Source: Marinovum sp048263515
Lineage (GTDB): Bacteria > Pseudomonadota > Alphaproteobacteria > Rhodobacterales > Rhodobacteraceae
Reading direction: 5' to 3'
Assembly (NCBI RefSeq): GCF_048263515.1
Contig: NZ_JBLXEC010000009.1
Location: 62,001-126,000 of the forward strand
Length of the DNA stretch: 64,000 nucleotides
Part shown: piece by piece, positions 50,607-60,009 of the stretch
How the letters are laid out: each line of letters opens with the position of its first letter
How positions within the stretch are numbered: the first letter of the stretch is position 1
Made by a program: the position numbers and the translations under genes
The notes under the pieces: generated by a model
What the model was told of the DNA's origin: nothing
Seen by the model: the letters and a program-made list of their open reading frames with translations, nothing else
Database searches by the model: none

Positions 50607-52376
50607 TCACTCCCAGCAGCTGACCAGCACCGCCATGCCACGCGCCTTGTTGGTCAGGTCCTCGGGCGCCATCTCCGGCCCGCCGCGCGCCGTGCGCACC
50701 GAGACACCGGCCTTGCGCATCGCCGCCTGCAAAGCGCCGGCATCGACCGAGAAGCTCACCTCTTCCGGTAGGGTCCGCCCCTCGCCATCGCGCGGCAGCA
50801 ACATGCCGATCACCGCGCCGGAGCGGTCCATCACCGGCCCGCCGGCATCGCCGGGAAGGGCCTTGAGCGACACCCGGTCGCGCGCCTCGTTGCCGTCGAG
50901 ACCGCGCAGGTCGACCAGCTTGCCAAAGGTCATCGAGGGCGCGCCCAGCACGCCTTCATAGGAAAACCCGGCGACGGCGATCTCGGATTGCAGTCGCGGC
51001 GCACTGGTGGCCAGCTCGGCCACTTCCAGCGGGGCAAGCGTGGTTTCCGGCGTCAGCAGCGCCATGCCCAGCGCCGCGTCGCTGCTGGCGACCCGCGCCT
51101 CGGTCTTGCCGTCGAGGGTGATGCGGGTGCAGCCGTCGACCGCCTCGGTGGTGGTCAGGACCGTGCCGTTGTCCGAGACAAAGAACCCGGTGCGCGACAG
51201 CCGCGGCGTGCGGATCTGCAGGCCTGACAGCAGGTCGACGGACTGGGTGTCACCGACCCCCACGCCGGAAGGCAGCACACCGGGAATGCGGGTGAAGCTG
51301 TCGGACATCTCCTGCAGCACCCGGGTGCGACGCTCTTCGTCACCGGCGGGCCAGACCAGCATGAAGCCCTTGATCTCGCCGTCGCGCAGGCTCACCTCGG
51401 TATGCGAGACGATGTCCTTGTTGGTGCCGGTGATGGTAAAGCCGCTGTTGCGGCGCTCGCGCGGGCCGTCCAGCGGCACCACTTCCAGCGTCTGGAGGAT
51501 GTCATAAAGGCCGAAGAGCCGGCGCTGGTCGCCCTCCTGCGAGATCAGCAGCACCTGTGCCGGCAGATCGCCGCTGGGCACATAGCGGGCAAAGGGCGAT
51601 TCATGCGCCTCGAACTTCACCACGCCCAGCGGCACCCTCATCTCGATGCCGGCGCGGTCGTCGGTCACCAGTTGCAGGTCCATGCCGTCGAGCACCGCAT
51701 TGTAGTTCTGCAGCGCCAGCGCGCGCTGGCGGGTGGTCATGACGCCGGTGGCCTCGAAGCCGTTGGCCTCCTGCCAGGCGGCCATGGCGCGACGGGTGCC
51801 GGCACCATAGGCGCCGTCGATGGCGGCGTTGTAGAAGCCGGCCCATTGCAGGGCGACCTGCAGATCGCGTTTCTCCTGGCCGGTCATCTGCGCTTCCGAG
51901 CGCCGGGCCTCGGCCACTGTCTCTTCGGGCTCGGCCTGCGGGGTCTCGTCGACGACGGTGTCCTGGGCGGTCTCTTCGGCCTGCTCGGTCTCGTCGCTCT
52001 CGGGCAGGTCAGAGGTCTCGACCGCCGGGGTCGGCGACTGGGCATCTGCGCCCACCGGCCAGAACTGCCGCTGCAGCGAGCTGGTGGTCACCACGAAACT
52101 GTCGCGCGGGATCCGGCCCTGGCCGCGCAGCACGCGCAGCTCGCCGGTGGCGGCATTGCGGGTGTCATAGGGGCCCAGAACCACCGCGTACCAGCCAGAG
52201 CCGATGGCAAAGCCGTTCACATTGGGCAGGAACTCGGCGTAGTCGCGCACGCGATCCTCGGCTTCGAGAAGGCTTGGCAGCGCCTCGACCCGGATCCAGG
52301 CACGGTCCTCCTGAGCCGAGACGGCGCGCAGGCAGAATACCAGCGCGAAAAGTGATGCGAAAAACAAACGTGTCAT
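50607..52376 (-). CDS. SPOR-like/peptidoglycan-binding protein with degenerate trypsin-like domain
   Basis: A 589-residue exported protein. Signal peptide 1-21. Residues 25-110 look like a SPOR-type region (WIRVEALPSLLEAEDRVRDY, GWYAVVLGPYD), and 168-222 are a PG_binding_1 domain (LQVALQWAGFYNAAIDGAYG). About 120-160 is acidic linker. The C-terminal 390-560 has a trypsin fold, but the triad is lost: Glu411 sits where His should be (VLTTTEAV), and Ala511 replaces Ser (GDAGGPV). Asp433 remains. It is probably a pseudo-protease that binds cell wall and partners. A terminator follows. Confidence 0.85.
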   Translation of the reverse strand: MTRLFFASLFALVFCLRAVSAQEDRAWIRVEALPSLLEAEDRVRDYAEFLPNVNGFAIGSGWYAVVLGPYDTRNAATGELRVLRGQGRIPRDSFVVTTSSLQRQFWPVGADAQSPTPAVETSDLPESDETEQAEETAQDTVVDETPQAEPEETVAEARRSEAQMTGQEKRDLQVALQWAGFYNAAIDGAYGAGTRRAMAAWQEANGFEATGVMTTRQRALALQNYNAVLDGMDLQLVTDDRAGIEMRVPLGVVKFEAHESPFARYVPSGDLPAQVLLISQEGDQRRLFGLYDILQTLEVVPLDGPRERRNSGFTITGTNKDIVSHTEVSLRDGEIKGFMLVWPAGDEERRTRVLQEMSDSFTRIPGVLPSGVGVGDTQSVDLLSGLQIRTPRLSRTGFFVSDNGTVLTTTEAVDGCTRITLDGKTEARVASSDAALGMALLTPETTLAPLEVAELATSAPRLQSEIAVAGFSYEGVLGAPSMTFGKLVDLRGLDGNEARDRVSLKALPGDAGGPVMDRSGAVIGMLLPRDGEGRTLPEEVSFSVDAGALQAAMRKAGVSVRTARGGPEMAPEDLTNKARGMAVLVSCWE

Positions 52377-52599
52377 ATGATGTGGTCGTCCTGGCCTGCA
52401 TATTGCTCGTGTCGGCACAGTGTAGCTCATGGGGCCGGGCTTGCGAGCCGAAAATGGCGGATTTCCGCTTTTGTCACGGGATAGTCAGACCCACCTTGCC
52501 GCGCTGCCACAGTGCACTAATTGCTGCCGACAGGGGCCGGTTGATTGACCCTCGCGCCGCATCCGCCTAAGCAGGCGCAAAGCTTGCAAGGGCCATGAC

Positions 52600-53544
52600 A
52601 TGAAACGCGACACCACCGCCAAACCGCGCTCTTTCCAGGAGATCATCCTGCGTCTTCAGGCCTATTGGGCCGACAAGGGCTGCGCCGTGCTGCAACCCTA
52701 TGACATGGAGGTCGGCGCCGGCACCTTTCACCCGGCCACCACGCTGCGCGCGCTGGGATCGAAGTCCTGGGCCGCGGCCTATGTCCAGCCCTCGCGCCGC
52801 CCGACCGATGGGCGCTACGGCGAGAACCCGAACCGGCTGCAGCACTATTACCAGTACCAGGTGCTGATCAAACCCAGCCCGCCCGACCTGCAGGAGCTGT
52901 ACCTCGGTTCGCTCGAGGCCATCGGCATCGACATGACGTTGCATGACATCCGTTTTGTCGAGGACGACTGGGAAAGCCCGACGCTGGGCGCCTGGGGTCT
53001 GGGATGGGAAGTCTGGTGCGACGGCATGGAAGTCAGCCAGTTCACCTATTTCCAGCAGGTCGGCGGGCACGACTGCCACCCGGTCTCGGGCGAGCTGACC
53101 TACGGGCTCGAGCGGCTGGCGATGTATGTGCTGGGCGTCGATCACGTGATGGAAATGCCCTACAACGACCCCGACGCGCCGATCGCGCTGGCTTATGGCG
53201 ATGTCTTCCGCCAGACCGAGCAGGAATACTCCCGCTGGAACTTCGACGTGGCCGACACCGAGGTGTTGCTGCGCCACTTCGAAGAGGCCGAGGCCGAATG
53301 CGCCCGCATCCTGGCCCAGCCGCATCAGGACCCCAAGACCGGCAAGCGCATCGTCATGGCGCATCCGGCCTATGACCAATGCATTAAGGCGTCGCATATC
53401 TTCAACCTGCTCGACGCGCGCGGGGTGATCTCGGTCACCGAACGGCAGGCCTATATCGGCCGGGTGCGGACGCTGGCCAAGGCCTGCGCCGATGCCTTTG
53501 TCCAGACCGAGGCCGGCGGTCACGTGGTGGAGGCCGCGGAGTGA
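52600..53544 (+). CDS. glyQ: Glycine-tRNA ligase alpha subunit
   Basis: A 314-residue catalytic subunit of the tetrameric glycyl-tRNA synthetase. The start SFQEIILRLQAYWADKGCAVLQPYDMEVGAGTFHPATTLR is the family signature region. EVSQFTYFQQVGG, YGLERLAMYVLG (motif 3) and other class II elements follow. It is followed by a small coupled gene (GTGA overlap) and, after DUF1206, by glyS. Confidence 0.97.
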   Translation: MKRDTTAKPRSFQEIILRLQAYWADKGCAVLQPYDMEVGAGTFHPATTLRALGSKSWAAAYVQPSRRPTDGRYGENPNRLQHYYQYQVLIKPSPPDLQELYLGSLEAIGIDMTLHDIRFVEDDWESPTLGAWGLGWEVWCDGMEVSQFTYFQQVGGHDCHPVSGELTYGLERLAMYVLGVDHVMEMPYNDPDAPIALAYGDVFRQTEQEYSRWNFDVADTEVLLRHFEEAEAECARILAQPHQDPKTGKRIVMAHPAYDQCIKASHIFNLLDARGVISVTERQAYIGRVRTLAKACADAFVQTEAGGHVVEAAE

Positions 53545-54071
53545 GCGGCAAGATAATTGCAGGAGTGATCGTGATGGTGGCCCTGGTTGCTGGTGCGCTG
53601 CTCTATTACATGCAGATCTACGCCTTTTACTCGCCTGTGGCTCCCACCGGCCAGAATGACGTGCAACTGGTTTCGCTGACCTCTGGCAGCCCGGAGCCCA
53701 TTGTGTATGAGGATTTCGAGGCGATCGACGCCGACAGCTCGCCGATCCGCTACCGCGCCTGTTTCACCACCATCCACAGCCTCGCCATGCTGACCGAAAC
53801 CTACGAGCTGTACGAGGCCGCCGAGCCGCGCAATGCGCCCGGCTGGTTCGATTGCTTCGACGCCGAGGCGATCGGCGAAGAGCTGCAGGCCGGCAGCGCG
53901 TTGACCTTTCTCAGCCAGAAGAACGTGGCCTATGGTGTCGACCGGGTGGTTGCCGTCACCGACGATGGCCGCGGCTATGTCTGGCACGAGCTGAACGACT
54001 GCGGCGACAAGGCCTATGACGGCACCGTGGTGGGCGAGGAATGCCCCCCACGCGAGAATTCCGCCAACTAG
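53541..54071 (+). CDS. Small anchored protein between glyQ and glyS (probably DUF6446)
   Basis: A 176-residue protein with an N-terminal TM anchor (residues 5-24) and an exported or cytosolic globular domain with cysteines in RACFTT, WFDCFD, NDCGD and EECPP, suggesting disulfides outside the cytosol. From memory this matches DUF6446, found between glyQ and glyS in Rhodobacterales. GTG at 53541 overlaps the glyQ stop by 4 nt, so it is translationally coupled. Function unknown. Confidence 0.72.
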   Translation: MSGKIIAGVIVMVALVAGALLYYMQIYAFYSPVAPTGQNDVQLVSLTSGSPEPIVYEDFEAIDADSSPIRYRACFTTIHSLAMLTETYELYEAAEPRNAPGWFDCFDAEAIGEELQAGSALTFLSQKNVAYGVDRVVAVTDDGRGYVWHELNDCGDKAYDGTVVGEECPPRENSAN

Positions 54072-54121
54072 GGAACAATTGTAGACGTTCGCGCGCTGAC
54101 CTCCCAACAGGAGGTACGCCG

Positions 54122-54988
54122 ATGTCACGAAGCAATGCACCCGATTGGGTCATCCCCGTCATGCGCGCCGGTTATTCGGCGCGCGGGCTCGTCTATCTCA
54201 TCCTTGGCGGGCTGACGCTTTCGGCCGCCGTGTCGGGCGGGGCCACCGAGGGCACCAAGGGCGCCGTCGAGACCCTGCGCAGCGCGCCTTTCGGTCAGGT
54301 GCTGCTCTGGCTCGTGGCGCTGGGCTTTGTCTGCTACGGCGTCTGGCGGCTGATCGCCGCCTGGTTCGATCTCGAGCGCCGCGGCGATGACGAAGAGGGC
54401 ATGGCGAAACGCTTTGCCTTGGTGGTGACCGGCCTCATCCACATGGCGCTTGGCGCCGGTATCGCGGCGCTGGCGCTGGGGATCGGCGGAAGCTCCGGCG
54501 GTGGCGAAGGCTCTGGTGCCTCGAACTGGACGGCCAAGGTGCTGCAGATGCCCGGCGGCAAGTGGATCGTCGGCATCGCCGCTCTGGCGATTTTCGGGGC
54601 CGGGGTGCACTACATCCTCAAGGGCTGGCAGAAGAAGTACAAACGCTATATCGAGAGCAACGAAAAGACCCGCAAGCTGCAGCCGCTGCTGCGCTGGGGC
54701 TTCGTGAGCTACGGCATCGTGCTGATGATCGTCGGCGTCTTCCTGTTCTTCGCTGCGCTGAATTCCGACCCCTCGAACGCCAAGGGCATCGGCGGTGCGC
54801 TGGAATACATCCGGGGCCTGACCGGCGGTCGCTTCCTGCTGGGCTTCATCGCGCTTGGCATCATCGGTTTCGGTGTCGAGAACTTCGTCGAGGCGCGCTA
54901 CCGTGTGGTGTCGGGCGTCGACTATGACAGCGACGTCAAGACCATGGCGCAGGCCGCCAAGGCCAAGGCCAAACAGAAGATGGCCTAG
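54122..54988 (+). CDS. DUF1206 family membrane protein
   Basis: A 288-residue protein with six hydrophobic segments in three repeated pairs, each starting with a glycine/tyrosine motif: RAGYSARGLVYLILGGL near residue 14, ALVVTGLIHMALGAGI near 98, and LRWGFVSYGIVLMIVGVFLF near 193. This repeat structure is DUF1206. AGGAGG precedes ATG 54122 by 7 nt. It lies between the coupled small gene and glyS. Function unknown. Confidence 0.9.
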   Translation: MSRSNAPDWVIPVMRAGYSARGLVYLILGGLTLSAAVSGGATEGTKGAVETLRSAPFGQVLLWLVALGFVCYGVWRLIAAWFDLERRGDDEEGMAKRFALVVTGLIHMALGAGIAALALGIGGSSGGGEGSGASNWTAKVLQMPGGKWIVGIAALAIFGAGVHYILKGWQKKYKRYIESNEKTRKLQPLLRWGFVSYGIVLMIVGVFLFFAALNSDPSNAKGIGGALEYIRGLTGGRFLLGFIALGIIGFGVENFVEARYRVVSGVDYDSDVKTMAQAAKAKAKQKMA

Positions 54989-55069
54989 GGTTTTCGCCGC
55001 TATCGGCTTGCCGTGCAGGGGCAGGGGCTTTAAGCACCGGGGCGTTGATACAGAACACCCGGTGACCCC

Positions 55070-57118
55070 ATGCCCGACCTGCTTATCGAACTCTTTTCCG
55101 AAGAAATTCCCGCGCGGATGCAGGCGCGCGCCTGCGACGACCTGAAAAAGCGGATGACCGAGGGGCTGGTCGAGGCCGGGCTGACCTATGCCTCTGCCGC
55201 CGCCTTTTCCACGCCGCGCCGGCTGGCGCTGACGGTCGAGGGTCTTCTGACCGAAAGCCCCACGGTGCGCGAAGAGCGCAAGGGCCCCAAGGTGGGCGCG
55301 CCCGACAAGGCAATCGACGGCTTCCTGCGCGGGGCCGGCATCAGCCGCGACGCGCTGGAAGAGCGCGAGACGCCGAAAGGCGCGGTCTATTTCGCCACGA
55401 TCACCAAACCGGGGCGGCCCGCGGGTGAGATCGTGGCCGAGGTGCTGGAAGACGTGATCCGCAACTTCCCCTGGCCCAAATCAATGCGCTGGGGCGCTGG
55501 AACCTTGCGCTGGGTGCGGCCGCTGCATTCGGTGATCTGCCTGCTGACCGATGAGGCCGGCGCCCAAGTGGTGCCCTTCGAGATCGACGGCATCCGTGCC
55601 GGCGCCACCACCCGCGGCCACCGCTTCATGGCGCCTGACGAGATTTCCGTAACCTCTTTCGAGGATTACGCCGCAAAGTTGAAGCGCGCGCATGTGGTGC
55701 TGGACGCTGCCGAGCGTGCCGATCATATCTGGAACGACGCCACCAACGCGGCCTTCTCCCAAGGTCTGGAAGTGGTCGAGGATCGCGGTCTGCTGGCCGA
55801 GGTTGCCGGCCTGGTGGAATGGCCGGTGGTGCTGATGGGCGAGATCGGCGCCGATTTCCTCGGGCTGCCGGCAGAGGTGTTGCAGACCTCGATGAAGGAA
55901 CACCAGAAGTTCTTTTCGGTGAAGAACCCCAAGACCGGCCGGATCGAAAAATTCGTCACCGTCGCCAACCGCGAGACCGCCGACAACGGCGCCACCATCC
56001 TCGCCGGCAACCAGAAGGTGCTCTCGGCCCGGCTGTCGGATGCAAAGTTCTTCTGGGAGAACGACTTGCGCGCAGTTGCTGATGCGGGTCTCGAGGGCAT
56101 GGCGGCGCCGCTGGCTCAGGTCACCTTCCACAACAAGCTGGGTTCCCAGGCCGAACGCATCGCCCGCATAGCTGCCATGGCGCGGAAGATCGCGCCGGTG
56201 GTGGGCGCCGATGCCGACGAGGCGGAACTGGCGGCCAAGGTGGCCAAGGCCGACCTGTCGTCAGAGATGGTCTACGAATTCCCGGAATTGCAGGGGATCA
56301 TGGGCCGCTACTACGCGATGGAAGCGGGGCTGTCGCAGCCCGTGGCCGACGCCTGCCGCGACCATTACTCGCCGCTGGGCCCGTCCGACGACGTGCCGAC
56401 CGATCCGGTCTCGGTCACCGTGGCGCTGGCCGACAAGCTCGACACGCTGACCGGCTTCTGGGCGATCGACGAAAAGCCCACCGGCTCGAAGGACCCATTC
56501 GCCCTGCGGCGGGCAGCTTTGGGGGTGATCCGATTGATTTTGAACAACAATCTGACACTGCCGATGTCGACCCATTTCGACGCGGCCTATGGCGATGACC
56601 TCCTCTCCTTCTTCCACGACCGCCTCAAGGTCTTCCTGAAAGACCAGGGCATCCGTCACGACGTGATCGACGCCTGCATCGCCATGCCGGGCAGCGACGA
56701 TCTGGCGCTGCTGGTCAAACGGGCGCAGGCGCTGCAGGGCTTCCTCGGCACCGAGGATGGCGCGAACCTGCTGCAGGGCTTCAAGCGCGCCAACAACATC
56801 CTGACCCAGGCCGAAGAGAAGGACGGGGTCGAGTACAGCTTTGGCGGCGACATCAAGTTTGCCGAGGAAGCCGAGGAAAAGGCGTTGTTTTCCGCGCTGG
56901 AGGCCGCCGAGCCGAAGATCAAGACAGCGCTCGAGGCGCAGGATTTCGAAGCGGCGATGCTGGCGCTGGCGGGGCTGCGCGGCGCGGTCGACGGCTTCTT
57001 CGAAGCGGTGCAGGTCAATTCCGACAACGCGGTGCTGCGTCGCAACCGGCTGAACCTGTTGTCGAGCATTCGCACCGCCTGCCTCTCGGTCGCCGACCTG
57101 CGGAGCATCGAGGGCTGA
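55070..57118 (+). CDS. glyS: Glycine-tRNA ligase beta subunit
   Basis: A 682-residue subunit of glycyl-tRNA synthetase that binds tRNA and carries an HD-like domain and a C-terminal anticodon-binding region. It begins DLLIELFSEEIPARMQ, the family start. Other typical stretches are KSMRWG, MKEHQKFF, DAKFFWENDL and FALRRAALGVIRL near residue 480. Full length for the family. A short GGTGGG hairpin follows the stop. Confidence 0.96.
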   Translation: MPDLLIELFSEEIPARMQARACDDLKKRMTEGLVEAGLTYASAAAFSTPRRLALTVEGLLTESPTVREERKGPKVGAPDKAIDGFLRGAGISRDALEERETPKGAVYFATITKPGRPAGEIVAEVLEDVIRNFPWPKSMRWGAGTLRWVRPLHSVICLLTDEAGAQVVPFEIDGIRAGATTRGHRFMAPDEISVTSFEDYAAKLKRAHVVLDAAERADHIWNDATNAAFSQGLEVVEDRGLLAEVAGLVEWPVVLMGEIGADFLGLPAEVLQTSMKEHQKFFSVKNPKTGRIEKFVTVANRETADNGATILAGNQKVLSARLSDAKFFWENDLRAVADAGLEGMAAPLAQVTFHNKLGSQAERIARIAAMARKIAPVVGADADEAELAAKVAKADLSSEMVYEFPELQGIMGRYYAMEAGLSQPVADACRDHYSPLGPSDDVPTDPVSVTVALADKLDTLTGFWAIDEKPTGSKDPFALRRAALGVIRLILNNNLTLPMSTHFDAAYGDDLLSFFHDRLKVFLKDQGIRHDVIDACIAMPGSDDLALLVKRAQALQGFLGTEDGANLLQGFKRANNILTQAEEKDGVEYSFGGDIKFAEEAEEKALFSALEAAEPKIKTALEAQDFEAAMLALAGLRGAVDGFFEAVQVNSDNAVLRRNRLNLLSSIRTACLSVADLRSIEG

Positions 57119-57125
57119 CGCGTAG

Positions 57126-57145
57126 GGTGGGCAGCTCTGCCCACC
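57126..57145. repeat. Short palindromic element after glyS
   Basis: GGTGGGCAG-ct-CTGCCCACC, preceded by TAG; 9-bp stem. It is a relative of the two elements at 8769 and 9059 (same outer stem, different inner bases). It starts 8 nt after the glyS stop and could end transcription. Confidence 0.65.
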
Positions 57146-57250
57146 ATCAGCGCGCCTGACATGGCGGTGGCGGGACAGCTCACGCCCTAGGGTGGTGAAA
57201 GGTACACCGAAAAGCAACGTTTAACGCTTGTGCGATGCGTGGTGGCGCTT

Positions 57251-57267
57251 ATGCTGCAGTGCAACGC
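57251..57267. promoter_or_regulatory. Candidate PhaR-binding site ahead of the PPDK-like gene
   Basis: ATGCTGCAGTGCAACGC matches the right arm of the phasin operator at 14 of 16 positions (ATGCTGC-x-GTGCA-x-CG). It lies 14 nt before the proposed TTG start. Confidence 0.5.
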
Positions 57268-57280
57268 AAAGGACACGCGC

Positions 57281-59833
57281 TTGCTTCAGGACAATCCCGA
57301 TATCACGCCGATCACGCCGACGGCCCAGATGAAAGCCCATACCCACGGCGGGCGGGCGAAATGTCTGCAGCGGCTGGTGCGGCTCGACATGCCGGTGCCG
57401 CCGACCGTGGCGCTGTCCTTCGATACGGTGCATGGCATCGCCAGCGGCCATATGCCCGACATGAAGGCGATCCTTGCGTCCTTCCCCGAGGGCGCGCTGC
57501 TTTGCGTGCGGCCGTCGAGCCAGGACCCGGACTGGGGCGGGCCGGGGGCGATCCTCAACATCGGCATGAACGACGCCCGCTATGTCGAGATGTGCGATAC
57601 CCTGGGCCGCCACGCCGCATCGGCGCTTTATGCAAGGTTTGTCGAGGCTTACGCGCTGCACGTCGCGCGGCTCGACCCGGATGTGTTCGAAGAGATCACC
57701 TCCGAAGGGCCGCAGGCGCTGTCAGAGGCGCTGCGCGCCTATGAGGACGAGGCCGAGGAACCCTTTCCCCAGGACCCGGCGGTGCAACTGGCGCAGGTCT
57801 TGCGCTCGATGGCCCGCGCCTGGGAAGGCACGACGGCGCGGCTGTTACGCCAGGCCAAGGGCGCGCCGGCGGATGCCGGGCTGGGCCTCGTGGTGCAGGA
57901 AATGGCGCTTGGCATCGGCCACCCCGAGGCGCGCGATGGCGAGACAGGATCCGGCGTGCTGCAACTGGTCAACAGCCAGACCGGGCTGCGTCAGATCACC
58001 GGGCGCTACCTGAGCCAGAGCCAGGGCCGCGACGCGCTCTCTGGTGCCGCCGAGGCGTTGTTTCTGGCGCGCGACGACCGTGGGCCTTCGCTGGAAGAGG
58101 TGGCGCCGGAGGCCTTTGCCGAGATCGTCGGCATAGCCGAGCGCATGCGCCGCAAGCTGCGCGCCGAGATGCAGATCGAATTCACCATTCAGGGCGGGCG
58201 GGTCTATGTGCTCGATGGCGTGCGGGTGCGCCGCTCGAACCGGGCGGCGGTGCGGATCGCCGTGGCGCTGGCGCAGGACAAGATCATTCCGCGCGAAGAG
58301 GCCCTGATGCGGGTCGAGCCGCGGGCGCTGAGCGAGCTGTTGCACCGTCAGATCGATCCCGATGCACCGCGCGACATCCTGGGCCATGGCGTCGCTGCCA
58401 GCCCGGGGGCTGCCACCGGCAAGATCGTCTTTACCGCCACCGCCGCGCAAGCCAGCGCTGCGCGCGACGAGCCCTGCATCCTGGTGCGCCGCGAGACCTC
58501 TCCCGAGGATATCCGTGGCATGCAGGCGGCGGTCGGCGTGCTGACCGAGCGCGGCGGCATGACCAGTCATGCCGCGGTGATCGGCCGGGGCATGGGCATT
58601 CCCTGCATCGTCGGCGCCGCCAGCCTGGCCTTTCACGTCCGCAAGAAGCGGCTGGTGGCCAGTGATGGCCGCGTGCTGAGCGAAGGCGACATCATCACCA
58701 TAGACGGCGCCACCGGCGAGGTGCTGGCCGGCAGCCCGCCGATGCTCGAAGCGGCGCTGGACGAGAGCTTTACCACGCTGATGGACTGGGCCGACGCGGT
58801 ACGCGACATCGACGTGCGCGCCAATGCCGACACGTCGATGGACGCTCAGACCGCGCGCAACTTCAAGGCCGACGGTATCGGGCTGTGCCGCACCGAGCAC
58901 ATGTTTTTTGAGACCGACCGGATGATCGTCATGCGCGAGATGATCTTTGCCAAGTCGTCAGAGGACCGCCGCGCCGCGCTCGAGCTGTTGCTGCCGATGC
59001 AACGCGCTGACTTCATAGAGCTTTTCCGCATCATGCAGGGGCTGCCGGTCTGTATCCGGCTGTTCGATCCGCCGCTGCACGAGTTCCTGCCGTCTGACAA
59101 GCCCGGCATGCGGGCGCTGGCCGAGGCGCTGGACCTGCCGGTGTCCGACGTCGAGCGGCGGGTGGAAAGCCTGAGCGAATACAACCCGATGCTGGGCATG
59201 CGCGGGGTACGGCTGGGGATCACCCTGCCGGAGATCTACGACATGCAGGCCCGTGCGATCTTCGAGGCGACGCTTGCCGCCAGCCGCGAGGGGGCGCCGG
59301 TGGTGCCGGAAATCATGATCCCGCTGGTCTCGGCCCGGCGCGAGGTCGAGATCGTCAAGACACGGGTCGATGCCGTGGCCGCTGCGGTGCGCAACGAGAC
59401 CGGGCGCGACTTCGACTACCGGCTGGGGGTGATGGTCGAGACGCCGCGCGCCGCGCTGCGCGCCGAGGAAATCGCCGGTCACACCGATTTCCTCAGCTTC
59501 GGCACAAACGACCTGACACAGATGACCTATGGCCTGTCGCGCGACGATGCCGGGCGCTTCATGTCGGATTACGTCAAGCAGGGGGTCTTTGCCGAAGACC
59601 CGTTCCATGTGCTCGATCCCGACGGCGTTGCCGAGCTTCTGCAGATCGGCGCCGAGCGCGGCCGCAAGGCGCGGCCAGACGTTGTTCTGTCGATCTGCGG
59701 CGAACATGGCGGCAACCCCGAATCGATTGCCATCTGTCGGGACATGGGATTCACCTATGTTTCCTGTTCACCCTTCCGCGTTCCGGTCGCGCGGCTTGCT
59801 GCAGCGCAGCTTGCGTTGGGCGGCAAGATATAG
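57281..59833 (+). CDS. Pyruvate phosphate dikinase-like PEP-utilizing enzyme
   Basis: An 850-residue relative of pyruvate, phosphate dikinase, which interconverts pyruvate and PEP. The phosphohistidine domain has GGMTSHAAVIGRGMGIPC with His430. The C-terminal PEP/pyruvate barrel has LSICGEHGG with Cys806 and FGTNDLTQMTYGLSRDD. The N-terminal nucleotide-binding part is divergent: GGRAKCLQRLVRLDMPVPPT replaces GGKGANLAEM..., and VRPSSQDPDWGGPGAILNIG replaces the usual SGA..SMPGMMDT loop. TTG at 57281 follows AAAGGA by 7 nt; GTG 57230 and ATG 57251 are alternatives. Activity as a true PPDK should not be assumed. Confidence 0.82.
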   Translation: MLQDNPDITPITPTAQMKAHTHGGRAKCLQRLVRLDMPVPPTVALSFDTVHGIASGHMPDMKAILASFPEGALLCVRPSSQDPDWGGPGAILNIGMNDARYVEMCDTLGRHAASALYARFVEAYALHVARLDPDVFEEITSEGPQALSEALRAYEDEAEEPFPQDPAVQLAQVLRSMARAWEGTTARLLRQAKGAPADAGLGLVVQEMALGIGHPEARDGETGSGVLQLVNSQTGLRQITGRYLSQSQGRDALSGAAEALFLARDDRGPSLEEVAPEAFAEIVGIAERMRRKLRAEMQIEFTIQGGRVYVLDGVRVRRSNRAAVRIAVALAQDKIIPREEALMRVEPRALSELLHRQIDPDAPRDILGHGVAASPGAATGKIVFTATAAQASAARDEPCILVRRETSPEDIRGMQAAVGVLTERGGMTSHAAVIGRGMGIPCIVGAASLAFHVRKKRLVASDGRVLSEGDIITIDGATGEVLAGSPPMLEAALDESFTTLMDWADAVRDIDVRANADTSMDAQTARNFKADGIGLCRTEHMFFETDRMIVMREMIFAKSSEDRRAALELLLPMQRADFIELFRIMQGLPVCIRLFDPPLHEFLPSDKPGMRALAEALDLPVSDVERRVESLSEYNPMLGMRGVRLGITLPEIYDMQARAIFEATLAASREGAPVVPEIMIPLVSARREVEIVKTRVDAVAAAVRNETGRDFDYRLGVMVETPRAALRAEEIAGHTDFLSFGTNDLTQMTYGLSRDDAGRFMSDYVKQGVFAEDPFHVLDPDGVAELLQIGAERGRKARPDVVLSICGEHGGNPESIAICRDMGFTYVSCSPFRVPVARLAAAQLALGGKI

Positions 59834-60009
59834 CGGAAGGCCCTTTTCCCTAGGGTCAGTCTTGTGTGTGCGCGCCTGTCGGATGTTGCACTGCGGCGGA
59901 ATTTTGCCCTGCGGCAGCCTGCCGCTAGAAGAAAATTCACTTCTTGTCTATACAACCCGAGTTGCAAGCAGCCCGGGACGTGTCCGGGCTTTCGCGTGTG
60001 AGGGAATGT

